NCBI RefSeq assembly: GCF_030372765.1
Contig: NZ_JAUCMW010000014.1
Coordinates: 39,163-103,162 of the forward strand
Length of the DNA stretch: 64,000 nt
Direction: 5' to 3'
Source of the DNA: Labilibaculum sp. K2S
GTDB taxonomy: Bacteria; Bacteroidota; Bacteroidia; Bacteroidales; Marinifilaceae
Shown here: positions 8,994-16,644 of the stretch, one piece after another
How the letters are laid out: each line of letters begins with the position of its first letter
How positions within the stretch are numbered: the first letter of the stretch is position 1
Position numbers and translations under genes: made by a program
The notes under the pieces: generated by a model
Seen by the model: the letters and a program-made list of their open reading frames with translations, nothing else
Database searches by the model: none
What the model was told of the DNA's origin: nothing

Positions 8994-9986
8994 CTACATC
9001 ACGAAGTTTCTGAATTGTTTCATGAATTGTACTCTTTCGAAAGCCGCCGGATCATTGGATTTAGACTGACTCATTTTGCCTTTAAAATCACGAATGCTCT
9101 TAAATCCATGTTCTTCCATCCATGCATAAATTTCTTTCGATAGAACATCGATGTATTCGGGGCCGTTTTTGTATAGTACAGAGGCCAATTGAACGGCATC
9201 GGCACCGGCAAGCAGGTGTTTTATAATGCTTTCGGATGTGTGAATACCTGTTGTACCGGCAATGGAGCATTTTACCCGTTCCGACATGATTCCTGTCCAT
9301 CGTAAGGAATTCTTGTAATCGTCTGGTCCCGATAAAATTTGGCCGTTAGTTACACTTAAATCTTTAATGTCGAAATCAGGACTGTAAAAGCGATTGAACA
9401 TTACAATTCCATCCACATTCATATCATCAAGCCGTTTGATTAGATTGGACAGATTGGAATGATAAGGGCTTATTTTTAAGGCAATGGGCAAGGCAACCTG
9501 ATCTTTTACAGTTTTAAGAACATCGTAGTAAATCTGCTCGTTTTCATCACCGGTTCTGTTCATATCCGTAGGAAGAACAAATAAGTTGATTTCCAAAGCA
9601 TCGGCACCGGCTTTTTCAATTTCCCGGGCAAAATAAGTCCATTTTTGAGCACTTACACAGTTAATACTCGCAATAATTGGAACAGAAACGGCTGCTTTGG
9701 CTTCTTTTATCAGTCTTAGGTATTTACGAACGGTATCTTCCTGAGGATCTTCATCCATATAGTCGAAAGTTTCAGGATATACATACGGACGGCTGGTCAT
9801 GGCGAGTATTTTCTCATCCATTTCCATGATTATTTCTTCCTCGAAAAGGGATTTTAGAACGATAGCTCCGGCGCCATGAACTTCCAATTCAATTAATTTC
9901 TCAATAGAGTCGGTGAGACCCGAACTTGCAGCTATAATAGGACTGCTTAAATCCAATCCAAGATAATTGGTGGCTAAGTTTGGCAT
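8994..9986 (-). CDS. Dihydroorotate dehydrogenase-like flavoprotein, catalytic Cys absent
   Basis: A 330-aa TIM-barrel FMN protein of the DHODH/PreA superfamily (opens MPNLATNYLGLDLSSPIIA; phosphate-binding region SIAGTTGIHTSESIIKHLLAGADAVQLAS). In true class 1 enzymes the active-site loop holds a cysteine in an NLSCPN-like motif. Here the corresponding stretch after ALEI reads NLFVLPTD, without Cys. It is therefore probably not the pyrimidine-pathway enzyme but the DHOD-like protein that many Bacteroidota keep beside the real PyrD; its substrate is unknown. It has its own promoter (10030-10061) and terminator (8928-8955), so it is monocistronic. Confidence 0.8.
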   Translation of the reverse strand: MPNLATNYLGLDLSSPIIAASSGLTDSIEKLIELEVHGAGAIVLKSLFEEEIIMEMDEKILAMTSRPYVYPETFDYMDEDPQEDTVRKYLRLIKEAKAAVSVPIIASINCVSAQKWTYFAREIEKAGADALEINLFVLPTDMNRTGDENEQIYYDVLKTVKDQVALPIALKISPYHSNLSNLIKRLDDMNVDGIVMFNRFYSPDFDIKDLSVTNGQILSGPDDYKNSLRWTGIMSERVKCSIAGTTGIHTSESIIKHLLAGADAVQLASVLYKNGPEYIDVLSKEIYAWMEEHGFKSIRDFKGKMSQSKSNDPAAFERVQFMKQFRNFVM

Positions 9987-10029
9987 GTCAGAAAATTTTA
10001 GTTTATGTTTTGTGTTTATTTTGTTTACT

Positions 10030-10061
10030 CAAATGTAGTTTTGCAAACAGATTATAACAAA
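10030..10061 (-). promoter_or_regulatory. Promoter of the DHOD-like gene (TTTG-N20-TAnnTTTG)
   Basis: On the minus strand TTTG (10058-10061) is followed after 20 bp by TACATTTG (10030-10037). This matches the Bacteroidota primary-sigma consensus. The ATG at 9986 lies 43 nt downstream. Confidence 0.7.
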
Positions 10062-10309
10062 TCAATAATCTTTATGCTAATATAGAGAATCCTGATGTGA
10101 ATTGCCAAGATGTTTTTGCGTGCAAAGTGAGAATTGCATTTTCTCTTTCGATATTGGATCCACTTTTTCTCTTCGATGATGCTGCAGGAAGAAATAAAAC
10201 AGCAGGAGTTTATTTGAGATAATTAAATGAAGCTCAGCACATCTGATGTTTGCCCGTTTTGCAGAGATCTCAGGGGTGAGTTTTTTTTGAAAAAAAAGAC
10301 AGCTTTTGT

Positions 10310-10340
10310 TTTGCTGGATTGAAACAAACATCTATATTTG
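10310..10340 (+). promoter_or_regulatory. Promoter of tRNA-Leu
   Basis: TTTG at 10310-10313 and TATATTTG at 10333-10340, separated by 19 bp, match the Bacteroidota -33/-7 consensus. The tRNA begins 20 nt downstream. Confidence 0.75.
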
Positions 10341-10359
10341 CATCGCATTCAAAAGCAAT

Positions 10360-10441
10360 GCCCAGGTGGCGGAATTGGTAGACGCGCTGGTCTCAAACAC
10401 CAGTGGGGCAACCCGTGCCGGTTCGATCCCGGCCCTGGGTA
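10360..10441 (+). tRNA. tRNA-Leu (CAA)
   Basis: An 82-nt class II tRNA. Acceptor GCCCAGG pairs with CCTGGGT (one G-U), with discriminator A. The anticodon stem CTGGT/ACCAG encloses the loop CTCAAAC with anticodon CAA. A long variable arm (TGGGGCAACCCGTG region) and the T-loop GTTCGATCC are present. CCA is not encoded. Its own promoter lies upstream and a terminator follows. Confidence 0.97.
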
Positions 10442-10447
10442 CAAAAT

Positions 10448-10479
10448 GATCCTTTCGATATTTTCGGAAGGATTTTTTT
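10448..10479 (+). terminator. Terminator of tRNA-Leu
   Basis: GATCCTTTCG and CGGAAGGAT form an imperfect stem followed by a seven-T run, starting 7 nt after the tRNA end. Confidence 0.8.
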
Positions 10480-10530
10480 ATGGCAAAAAATGGATCAATT
10501 TTATTTCTACATCCAATTAAGTTGTGGATT

Positions 10531-10579
10531 AATATATTAGCTATTTATGCTTAAAATGTGTATTTTTAGCTAAAATATT
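10531..10579. promoter_or_regulatory. Candidate HipB operator (inverted repeat)
   Basis: AATATATTAGCTA (10531-10543) and TAGCTAAAATATT (10567-10579) are inverted copies matching at 11 of 13 positions, separated by 23 bp. They end 6 nt before the hipB start. This is where autoregulation by a HipB-type antitoxin would be expected. No experimental support; inferred from position and symmetry. Confidence 0.55.
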
Positions 10580-10585
10580 AACTAT

Positions 10586-10864
10586 ATGTATTCACTCTCA
10601 ACAACACCATCAGACATTAGCAGAGCCTTGGCAGAACGCCATAAGATTTTGCGCAAACATTTAAAACTTTCTCAGATTGAGATGGCTGAACGTTCAGGAG
10701 TGTCATTAGGAAGCCTGAAGCGTTTTGAAAACACTGGGAAAATTTCATTGGAATCACTTTTAAAATTGGCTCATCTAATGAATCGTCTTCAAGATTTTGA
10801 AAATGTGTTTCAAGCTCAGGAAGATCAATCAGGTATTGAGAATTTATTTACTTCAAAAGTTTAG
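10586..10864 (+). CDS. hipB: HipB-type antitoxin, XRE helix-turn-helix
   Basis: A 92-aa DNA-binding protein with an XRE/Cro helix-turn-helix at about residues 25-65 (LSQIEMAERSGVSLGSLKRF). The family pairs with HipA kinases, neutralising them and repressing the operon. The stop is followed 3 nt later by the hipA ATG, which indicates tight co-expression. An inverted repeat just upstream is a plausible operator. The module sits immediately downstream of tRNA-Leu, a common place for acquired genes, but I found no duplicated tRNA end. Confidence 0.88.
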   Translation: MYSLSTTPSDISRALAERHKILRKHLKLSQIEMAERSGVSLGSLKRFENTGKISLESLLKLAHLMNRLQDFENVFQAQEDQSGIENLFTSKV

Positions 10865-10867
10865 ACA

Positions 10868-12106
10868 ATGGAAGAGACAAGAAACATATTGGTCTCTCTT
10901 AAGTTGGAAGAGAAAACTTATGAGGTGGGAGAGCTGGTTGTGAATAACAGACAGATTTATTTTCGATATCATCAGGAGTTTTTAAAGACAGGATTAAATA
11001 TTTCACCTCTAAAACTTCCATTTACTGGAGAAATAAGCAATGCTGAAAAAGAACCATTTGAAGGGCTTTACGGAGTTTTTAACGATTCATTACCAGATGG
11101 TTGGGGCAGATTGCTCTTAGATCGAAGTTTAAGTTCCAAGGAAATTGATATTTATGGATTAACACCTTTGGATCGATTGGCTTATGTGGGCAAGACCGGA
11201 TTGGGAGCTTTGTGTTATCAGCCACAACAGGAAGGTAAACGTGATTTTGATAAGCAATTGGAATTGGATACAATTGCTCAGGAGATGAAGCATGTTCTAA
11301 AAGGGGAGAGTACAGAGATGATAGAAGAGCTTTTCACTTTGGGAGGATCTTCAGGTGGAGCCCGTCCTAAAATTTTAGTAGGCTTCAATAAACAAAACAA
11401 CGAACTGGTTCATGGATATGATCAAATGCAGGATGGTTTTGAAGAATGGTTGATTAAATTCCCATCATCTCAGGATAATCAGGAAATTGCCAAAATTGAA
11501 TATGCTTACTATCAAATGGCTCTGAAAGCAGGAATAGAAATGAGTGAATGTCAATTGTTTCATGGCAAAACAGACCAAACTTACTTTGGTACCAGGCGTT
11601 TCGACAGAACAAAAACGGGCAGACTTCATGTGCATACTGCCAGTGGTTTAATGCACGATAATTTTAGAATGAGCACAATGGATTACGGTCATTTGATGGA
11701 TTGTGCATTTCGACTCGAAAAGCATGTAAATGCCTATGAAAAAGTTCTTCGGCTTGCTGTATTTAATGTGTTTGCCCACAACCGGGATGATCACAGTAAA
11801 AACTTCTCCTTTTTAATGGATGGCAAAGGAAACTGGAAAATGGCACCTGCCTACGATCTTACATTCTCTACTTCGGCTTATGGCATACACAGTACCCTGG
11901 TGGCAGGAGAGAGCAGGAATCCCGGTGAAAAGCACTTGCTGAAATTGGCAGATCATTTTGGAATTAAGAAACCTGAATTAATAATTGAGAGGGTAAAAGA
12001 AGCCCTTTCGAAGTGGAAGTATATAGCTCAGGATTGTGGCATCTCAAAACCGGTAATTTCAGAAATTGAAAAGACTTTTAACAAGCTGAATACACTTGGG
12101 AATTAA
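10868..12106 (+). CDS. hipA: HipA-family serine/threonine kinase toxin
   Basis: A 412-aa HipA-fold kinase, near the usual full length. The N-terminal HipA_N part includes LPDGWGRLLLDR. A glycine/serine-rich loop GGSSGGARPK lies at residues 159-168, where family members carry the ATP-binding loop and autophosphorylated serine. The catalytic loop is HNRDDHSKN (residues 304-312) and the metal-binding motif is APAYDLTFS (Asp330). All key residues are present, so it should be active. Family members phosphorylate aminoacyl-tRNA synthetases or related targets to trigger dormancy; the target here is unknown. Encoded 3 nt after hipB. Confidence 0.92.
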   Translation: MEETRNILVSLKLEEKTYEVGELVVNNRQIYFRYHQEFLKTGLNISPLKLPFTGEISNAEKEPFEGLYGVFNDSLPDGWGRLLLDRSLSSKEIDIYGLTPLDRLAYVGKTGLGALCYQPQQEGKRDFDKQLELDTIAQEMKHVLKGESTEMIEELFTLGGSSGGARPKILVGFNKQNNELVHGYDQMQDGFEEWLIKFPSSQDNQEIAKIEYAYYQMALKAGIEMSECQLFHGKTDQTYFGTRRFDRTKTGRLHVHTASGLMHDNFRMSTMDYGHLMDCAFRLEKHVNAYEKVLRLAVFNVFAHNRDDHSKNFSFLMDGKGNWKMAPAYDLTFSTSAYGIHSTLVAGESRNPGEKHLLKLADHFGIKKPELIIERVKEALSKWKYIAQDCGISKPVISEIEKTFNKLNTLGN

Positions 12107-12352
12107 TTTATTTTGAAAGAAAACTATTGCAATTGAAAATTATGAAGGTTTAGGTTTGAGCCGTAGTTTAAATGTGTTTGATCATAGCTAAAATTGGGGA
12201 ACGTTTGAGAGTATTAAAATTCCAATAGAGAATTGCTGGATAAGCTCAAAAGTGAACTTTTTGATTCTTTTTAAGAGTCCATTAGAGGTGTTTTGTAATT
12301 GGGATTGTATTTTGAGCGACTTGAGATGTATGTGGCTACGAAGTAATGATTT

Positions 12353-12694
12353 TTATCTTTCATCATTATTAATGGATATTAAACCATTGTTGTCAATATT
12401 AATAATCAAGTTTTCATGTACCCCTTTACTATCCACATTTGCAGAATAGAACAATCCAGATTCTGTAATATACGTTATTGGAAATAGTCCTTTTTTTAAA
12501 AGAATTGGTGTGCTGAATGAATTGATATCTAAGGAACCTAAATCAATTAAATTTAATTTTACAGAATCTATTTGCTCAAAATATCCATTGTAAACTGATA
12601 TTTTATACATTTCAGGTTCAATTGATTCTTTTTTACAGCATACTAATGTTAGGCTAAAAAGAATTAAAAATAGACTCACGTTGACTTTCTTCAT
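12353..12694 (-). CDS. Small lipoprotein of the protease island
   Basis: A 113-aa protein with a lipoprotein signal (SLTLVCCKKE, anchor Cys near residue 19). The mature part of about 94 residues looks like a small beta-sandwich (KISVYNGYFEQIDSVKLNLI). Its first 41 nt overlap the end of the clostripain gene in another frame, suggesting translational coupling. Not recognised as a known family. Position makes an accessory or inhibitor role for the adjacent peptidase possible, but this is inference. Confidence 0.7.
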   Translation of the reverse strand: MKKVNVSLFLILFSLTLVCCKKESIEPEMYKISVYNGYFEQIDSVKLNLIDLGSLDINSFSTPILLKKGLFPITYITESGLFYSANVDSKGVHENLIINIDNNGLISINNDER

Positions 12695-13916
12695 ACCATT
12701 TTAATTGTTTATAATATGCATTAATATTTATTCGTGTATCATAATCTTGTGGTAAATACATTGAAACTCCGTTGCAATTCTCTAAAGACAAAATTCCAAT
12801 CATAAACGGTGTGTGCTCAGAATATATAATAGTATTTTTCCAAATGTTTTTAAAATCATTCAATAGTGCAGTGTCTTCTTTATAAATACAAACCCGCTCA
12901 ACAAAATCATACATGTCAAATAAAAATTCGGACTTCAATCTATCATATTGTTGAATATTTCCTTTAAAATAGGGGACATCTTCGTTCGTAATATTGGTAT
13001 TTAAAAGTATTTCTGATAAATTATGTTTAAAAAAAGATGCTAGCTCTTGTAAGTTTTGTGTTTTGACAACTGAAACAGAGGAGGAGCTTAAAATTCCTTT
13101 CTGATTCTCATAATATTCATGCTTTTTTGAAGCGACTAGTGTTGCATCAAAATTATTGGAAAATAATTCTGGAATAATTTGATGATATGGAAAACCTGCA
13201 GAAAGAATTTCAGTTGGCGAACTAATAATATAATTACATACGTCTTTTAACTCATAAACTACTTCTATTGATCCCATAAAACAGGCATCAAACATTATAA
13301 AATCGAATGAATAAGGATTCAAAACATTCGCCATCTCAATCACATCCATTTCTTTATAAGCTGAAGAATTGGCAATCTCTTGATCAAGACCAAAAGATTT
13401 TAATCTGCTATTTTTCACGGCAGTAGTGTCAAGTATTTTATCCCTGTCGGAATACAAGGATACCTCCGGAGGTAACCAAGCATTACCATGCGACCACAAT
13501 ACCAAACCTTTCGATTGATATGGTACATCTGTTAATTCTTCTATATCCTTCAACACCTGGCTTAATGTTTGAGGATCAGCAGTATTTTGCTCCGGATAAG
13601 TCCTGATTATTGTAGAAACTACCTGCTGAGTAGTGTCGGCAACAATGCGCATAAGATAAGGGTGAGATGGAGAACCATTCTCCCCCCTGTCAATAAAAAC
13701 GAGAATTTCCCCTTTTTCATTGCCACTGTTAGCCATTCCACGTTCCATTTCATTTATATCGTTTATGGCAAAATAATCAAGATTATTGTCCGCAATCATA
13801 TAAACTAAAACCTGCCGTCCCTTTAACGATATAGGTTCCTGATATTTTCTCTCGCAAGAGAAAAATGTCGATATGACTACAAAGAAAAAAGTGCCATAAT
13901 AGTTTAGTTTCATCAT
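12654..13916 (-). CDS. Clostripain-family (C11) cysteine peptidase, lipoprotein
   Basis: A 420-aa protein with a lipoprotein signal (STFFSCERK, anchor Cys at residue 21). The C11 catalytic dyad is visible: His in LVLWSHGNAW (about residue 143) and Cys in FIMFDACFMGS (about residue 212), with the Asp just before the Cys. These peptidases cleave after Arg or Lys and are often activated by self-cleavage. In gut Bacteroides, fragipain of this family activates another secreted protease, so a role in processing neighbouring proteins is plausible. It lies 4 nt from the upstream lipoprotein gene (13921-14523) in one apparent operon. Confidence 0.9.
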   Translation of the reverse strand: MMKLNYYGTFFFVVISTFFSCERKYQEPISLKGRQVLVYMIADNNLDYFAINDINEMERGMANSGNEKGEILVFIDRGENGSPSHPYLMRIVADTTQQVVSTIIRTYPEQNTADPQTLSQVLKDIEELTDVPYQSKGLVLWSHGNAWLPPEVSLYSDRDKILDTTAVKNSRLKSFGLDQEIANSSAYKEMDVIEMANVLNPYSFDFIMFDACFMGSIEVVYELKDVCNYIISSPTEILSAGFPYHQIIPELFSNNFDATLVASKKHEYYENQKGILSSSSVSVVKTQNLQELASFFKHNLSEILLNTNITNEDVPYFKGNIQQYDRLKSEFLFDMYDFVERVCIYKEDTALLNDFKNIWKNTIIYSEHTPFMIGILSLENCNGVSMYLPQDYDTRININAYYKQLKWYEESQRESIFNSF

Positions 13917-13920
13917 TTGG

Positions 13921-14523
13921 CTATTTACTTGTTATTGTAACAGTTTGGGTTGAATCTTGTAAAATACTACCGTCTTCAAATTTCAATTCAACATAGAATT
14001 TCCCTTCAAAATCATCAATTGGAGATTCTTTAAGTGTAAGATGCCCTTTACATAAATCCCATCTACCAGCTTTCGATTCATGAGTCCAATAGATCATCGT
14101 ATTTAATAACTCTTCCAATCTAGCCCCAACTTCAGTCTCACAATTCCAAGCAGAGAACAGGTTATATAATTCTGTACCTAAAGGGTAAGTTTCATTGTAA
14201 TCGTTATTACTCCAAATTTGTATGTTTTCAATTTCTGGTGATACCCTCACTCCATCATAAGTAGCATATGCATTATTAGTTATGCTTAAAAGTGCTGCTA
14301 TTGACTTTGTTTCTGTTTTTGTTTCGAAATCAAAATTAATTGTAAACTTATCCCAATCGATTGCTTTGTTTGATTGTATGTCAGAGTATTCATATGGGTC
14401 TGATTTTGTAATCACTACTCCATTTATTTTAAAAGATTTTACACTTACATCTGTATCAACAGGGTTTGGACATGCTGTAAGTCCGAATATAAAAATCAAC
14501 AACAAAAAATATTTTATTTTCAT
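13921..14523 (-). CDS. Tandem lipoprotein paralogue A
   Basis: A 200-aa lipoprotein (FGLTACPNP, anchor Cys near residue 18). It shares its signal region, an IxWDxFxIxFxFxT motif near residues 55-72, and the C-terminal DGSILQDSTQTVTITSK pattern with three other genes in the same cluster. The middle is diverged. Family not securely known (resembles DUF5034-type Bacteroidota lipoproteins). The 3' end is nearly identical at DNA level to paralogues B and D, which points to recent duplication or gene conversion. A conserved hairpin (14538-14566) precedes its start. Confidence 0.85.
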   Translation of the reverse strand: MKIKYFLLLIFIFGLTACPNPVDTDVSVKSFKINGVVITKSDPYEYSDIQSNKAIDWDKFTINFDFETKTETKSIAALLSITNNAYATYDGVRVSPEIENIQIWSNNDYNETYPLGTELYNLFSAWNCETEVGARLEELLNTMIYWTHESKAGRWDLCKGHLTLKESPIDDFEGKFYVELKFEDGSILQDSTQTVTITSK

Positions 14524-14537
14524 AATGGAAAGATTAA

Positions 14538-14566
14538 AGCAGAACTGATATTCAATCAGTTCTGCT
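14538..14566 (-). repeat. Intergenic hairpin 1 of the lipoprotein array
   Basis: A 12-bp perfect stem AGCAGAACTGAT/ATCAGTTCTGCT with a five-nt loop lies between paralogues B and A. Near-identical copies lie at 15155, 15962 and 16604. It may partly terminate or attenuate the transcript, or mark recombination junctions. Confidence 0.85.
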
Positions 14567-14582
14567 GTTTGTTTTCATTTTG

Positions 14583-15140
14583 CTATTTACTTGTTATTGT
14601 AACAGTTTGGGTTGAATCTTGTAAAATACTACCATCTTCAAATTCCAATTTGATATGAAATTTCCCGACAATATCATCAGTAAAATTTTGTTTTAATTTG
14701 AGGTAATTTCGAATGTCGTTTTGCTCAAATGTAGAAGAAGCCGCACTATTAAGGCACCAAATCATGTCTGCAGAACATTCTTCGTTGTAACTAAATAATG
14801 CAAAAGAACTTGTGGTAAGCATCTCTACTCCATTGTTGTTTTTATGGTGAATAGTGATGTTATTTATCTGTGGTGTAGCTACAGGATAAGTGTGATGTGT
14901 AGCAAAAACTGCATTTCCCAAATGAACAAAATTAGAAGCTAATAATTCTTCTGTTTCAAAATTTAAACGAATAGCAAAACGATCCCATTTTATAGATTCA
15001 TCTTCTTTTAATAAGGTTCCACTTTCTGCCTCCACAATTTCTACCTTAAAATCATTAACTTTGAATGAAACGCCATCAGGCGTAGGACATGCAGTAAGAC
15101 CAAACGTAAAAATTAACAACAAAAAATATTTTAATTTCAT
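14583..15140 (-). CDS. Tandem lipoprotein paralogue B
   Basis: A 185-aa lipoprotein (FGLTACPTPDG). The signal peptide is almost identical to that of paralogue C (MKLKYFLLLIFTFGLxACP). The motif SIKWDRFAIRLNFET matches the others, and the C-terminus is GSILQDSTQTVTITSK, identical to A and D. The central 100 residues differ strongly between copies, including one CSADMIWCLN stretch with two cysteines. Conserved ends with a variable middle is a pattern expected of diversifying surface or immunity proteins. Function unknown. Confidence 0.85.
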   Translation of the reverse strand: MKLKYFLLLIFTFGLTACPTPDGVSFKVNDFKVEIVEAESGTLLKEDESIKWDRFAIRLNFETEELLASNFVHLGNAVFATHHTYPVATPQINNITIHHKNNNGVEMLTTSSFALFSYNEECSADMIWCLNSAASSTFEQNDIRNYLKLKQNFTDDIVGKFHIKLEFEDGSILQDSTQTVTITSK

Positions 15141-15154
15141 AATAGAAAGATTAA

Positions 15155-15181
15155 AGCAGAACTGATATTCAATCAGTTCTG
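15155..15181 (-). repeat. Intergenic hairpin 2 of the lipoprotein array
   Basis: Copy of the AGCAGAACTGAT hairpin, with the right arm cut short by one or two positions (ATCAGTTCTGA). It lies between paralogue B and the detached peptidase fragment. Confidence 0.8.
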
Positions 15182-15196
15182 AGAGTTATTTTTATT

Positions 15197-15350
15197 TAAT
15201 CGTAAACTTTTACAAATACCATAAACCAACTTGACCGGTGATAGTGGTTATTTTTTGGAATATTTAACGCTCCATTATCCTGACAGGCAAAGTAATAATT
15301 TCGCCAAAATACACTACCTGAACAATAGTAAACATTTATACCTTTTTGTA
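15197..15350 (-). pseudogene. Detached C-terminal fragment of the papain-like peptidase
   Basis: About 120 bp (15197-15319) is almost identical to the 3' end of the peptidase gene at 16645, encoding SVFWRNYYFACQDNG through the closing FVKVYD. Upstream, the frame continues for about 15 weaker-matching codons (KKNSIQKGINVYYCSG) to the end of paralogue C, with no start codon. The fragment lacks the catalytic Cys and His. It shows that a whole peptidase gene once stood here, or that its tail was copied here. It resembles orphan C-terminal modules left in polymorphic effector loci. Confidence 0.85.
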
Positions 15351-15368
15351 TGCTGTTTTTTTTACTAT

Positions 15369-15947
15369 TTAATTTTTTAATATCGTAATAACTTGTGTTG
15401 AATCTTTCAGAATCTGCCCATTTTCAAGTCCTATGTCTATGTAAAATTTGCCCGTAAAATTTTCACTTGGAGCTTCATTAAGCTTCAAGTAGTTTTTACT
15501 AACCTGATTATCTTTCAGTATCCATTGCTCTTCAAAATTGACTATTGCCATTATGCCTAAACATTGAATAGTTTCCGAATAGAACTGTTTGTATCGATAT
15601 GTAGAAAATATGTTTGACAAATCATCCTTTTCCATTGCATTTCCACTTTTTACTGCAAGGCTAATAATTGGAGAGTTAGCAATAAATCCTCGGGAACGTG
15701 CCGCAAATAAAACATTCCCACCCCCTTGATAATTACTAACTAATTCCAATTCCTGAGTAGTTTTAAAATTAAGTAATATGGCAAACTCATCCCATTTTAT
15801 TGAATCATCTTCACTTAAAACTTCACAACTCTCAGCAATAACAGACTGAACACTAAAATAATCAATAGTAAAAAACTCATCGCTTTCACCTGGGCAAGCG
15901 ACAAGACCAAACGTAAAAATCAACAACAAAAAGTATTTTAATTTCAT
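15369..15947 (-). CDS. Tandem lipoprotein paralogue C (divergent end)
   Basis: A 192-aa lipoprotein (FGLVACPGESDE). It has the same layout as its neighbours, with SIKWDEFAILLNFKT in the middle and FTGKFYIDIGLENGQILKDSTQVITILKN at the end. Unlike A, B and D, its 3' end is clearly diverged at DNA level, so it has escaped the homogenisation seen in the others. It stands directly before the peptidase fragment, in the same order as paralogue D stands before the complete peptidase. Function unknown. Confidence 0.85.
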   Translation of the reverse strand: MKLKYFLLLIFTFGLVACPGESDEFFTIDYFSVQSVIAESCEVLSEDDSIKWDEFAILLNFKTTQELELVSNYQGGGNVLFAARSRGFIANSPIISLAVKSGNAMEKDDLSNIFSTYRYKQFYSETIQCLGIMAIVNFEEQWILKDNQVSKNYLKLNEAPSENFTGKFYIDIGLENGQILKDSTQVITILKN

Positions 15948-15961
15948 AATGGAAAGATTAT

Positions 15962-15990
15962 AGCAGAACTGATATTCGATCAGTTCTGCT
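15962..15990 (-). repeat. Intergenic hairpin 3 of the lipoprotein array
   Basis: AGCAGAACTGAT/ATCAGTTCTGCT with loop ATTCG, between paralogues D and C. The stem is identical to hairpin 1. Confidence 0.85.
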
Positions 15991-16006
15991 GTTTGTTTTC
16001 ATTTGG

Positions 16007-16588
16007 CTATTTACTTGTTATTGTAACAGTTTGGGTTGAATCTTGTAAAATACTACCATCTTCAAATTCCAACGAAATATAAAACTTACCGGTAAAGTCG
16101 CTATTGGGGGATTGAGTTAGTCTAAAATATCCCCCGTGATAAAACTCGTCATTATTAGAATTGCTATACGAAGAGGAAGCCATAAATTCGCAAGCTTCAG
16201 TTAAAGATATAGATCTTTCTAAGCCAGCTACTTTTGGTATTAGTATCTCGTCAAGATTGCTCCTTTGTAAAATATCGTTATACTTAGAACTCGCTTGAAT
16301 TGTAGCTTTAAGAATTTTATTTCTTAACTCTGGTTCAGCAGAACGTGCAGCATAACATGTTTTTCCCAAACCTACAGAATGGAGAGCATAAACTTCTTTT
16401 GTTTTAAAGGATAACTGAATTGCAAAATCTTCCCACTTTATGGATTTTTTTTCTGACAGTTCATACATACCATTAATTGTTGTAATTTCTGCTTTAAAAG
16501 AGTTGATTTCAAATCTATCTGATTCAGGTATTGGACATCCCACCAAGCTGAACATTAATAGTATTAAAAAAAGGCTTTTCATTTTCAT
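16007..16588 (-). CDS. Tandem lipoprotein paralogue D
   Basis: A 193-aa lipoprotein (FSLVGCPIPESD). SIKWEDFAIQLSFKT and the closing EFEDGSILQDSTQTVTITSK place it with the others. It lies nearest the complete peptidase gene, separated by hairpin 4. If these lipoproteins restrain the peptidase, this is the most likely cognate partner; that is a guess from gene order. Confidence 0.85.
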   Translation of the reverse strand: MKMKSLFLILLMFSLVGCPIPESDRFEINSFKAEITTINGMYELSEKKSIKWEDFAIQLSFKTKEVYALHSVGLGKTCYAARSAEPELRNKILKATIQASSKYNDILQRSNLDEILIPKVAGLERSISLTEACEFMASSSYSNSNNDEFYHGGYFRLTQSPNSDFTGKFYISLEFEDGSILQDSTQTVTITSK

Positions 16589-16603
16589 AATTAAAATGAT
16601 TAA

Positions 16604-16631
16604 AGCAGAACTGATATTCGATCAGTTCTGC
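16604..16631 (-). repeat. Intergenic hairpin 4 of the lipoprotein array
   Basis: The AGCAGAACTGAT stem with loop ATTCG; the right arm differs in its last base. It lies between the peptidase stop and paralogue D. Confidence 0.8.
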
Positions 16632-16644
16632 GGTTTGTTTTTAA

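Noticed and set aside
10360..12120. Integrated element using tRNA-Leu as attachment site
   Set aside because: No integrase is present, and I found no second copy of the tRNA 3' end downstream of hipA.
12252..12449. Short plus-strand frame downstream of hipA
   Set aside because: It overlaps the small lipoprotein gene in antisense and has no supporting features.
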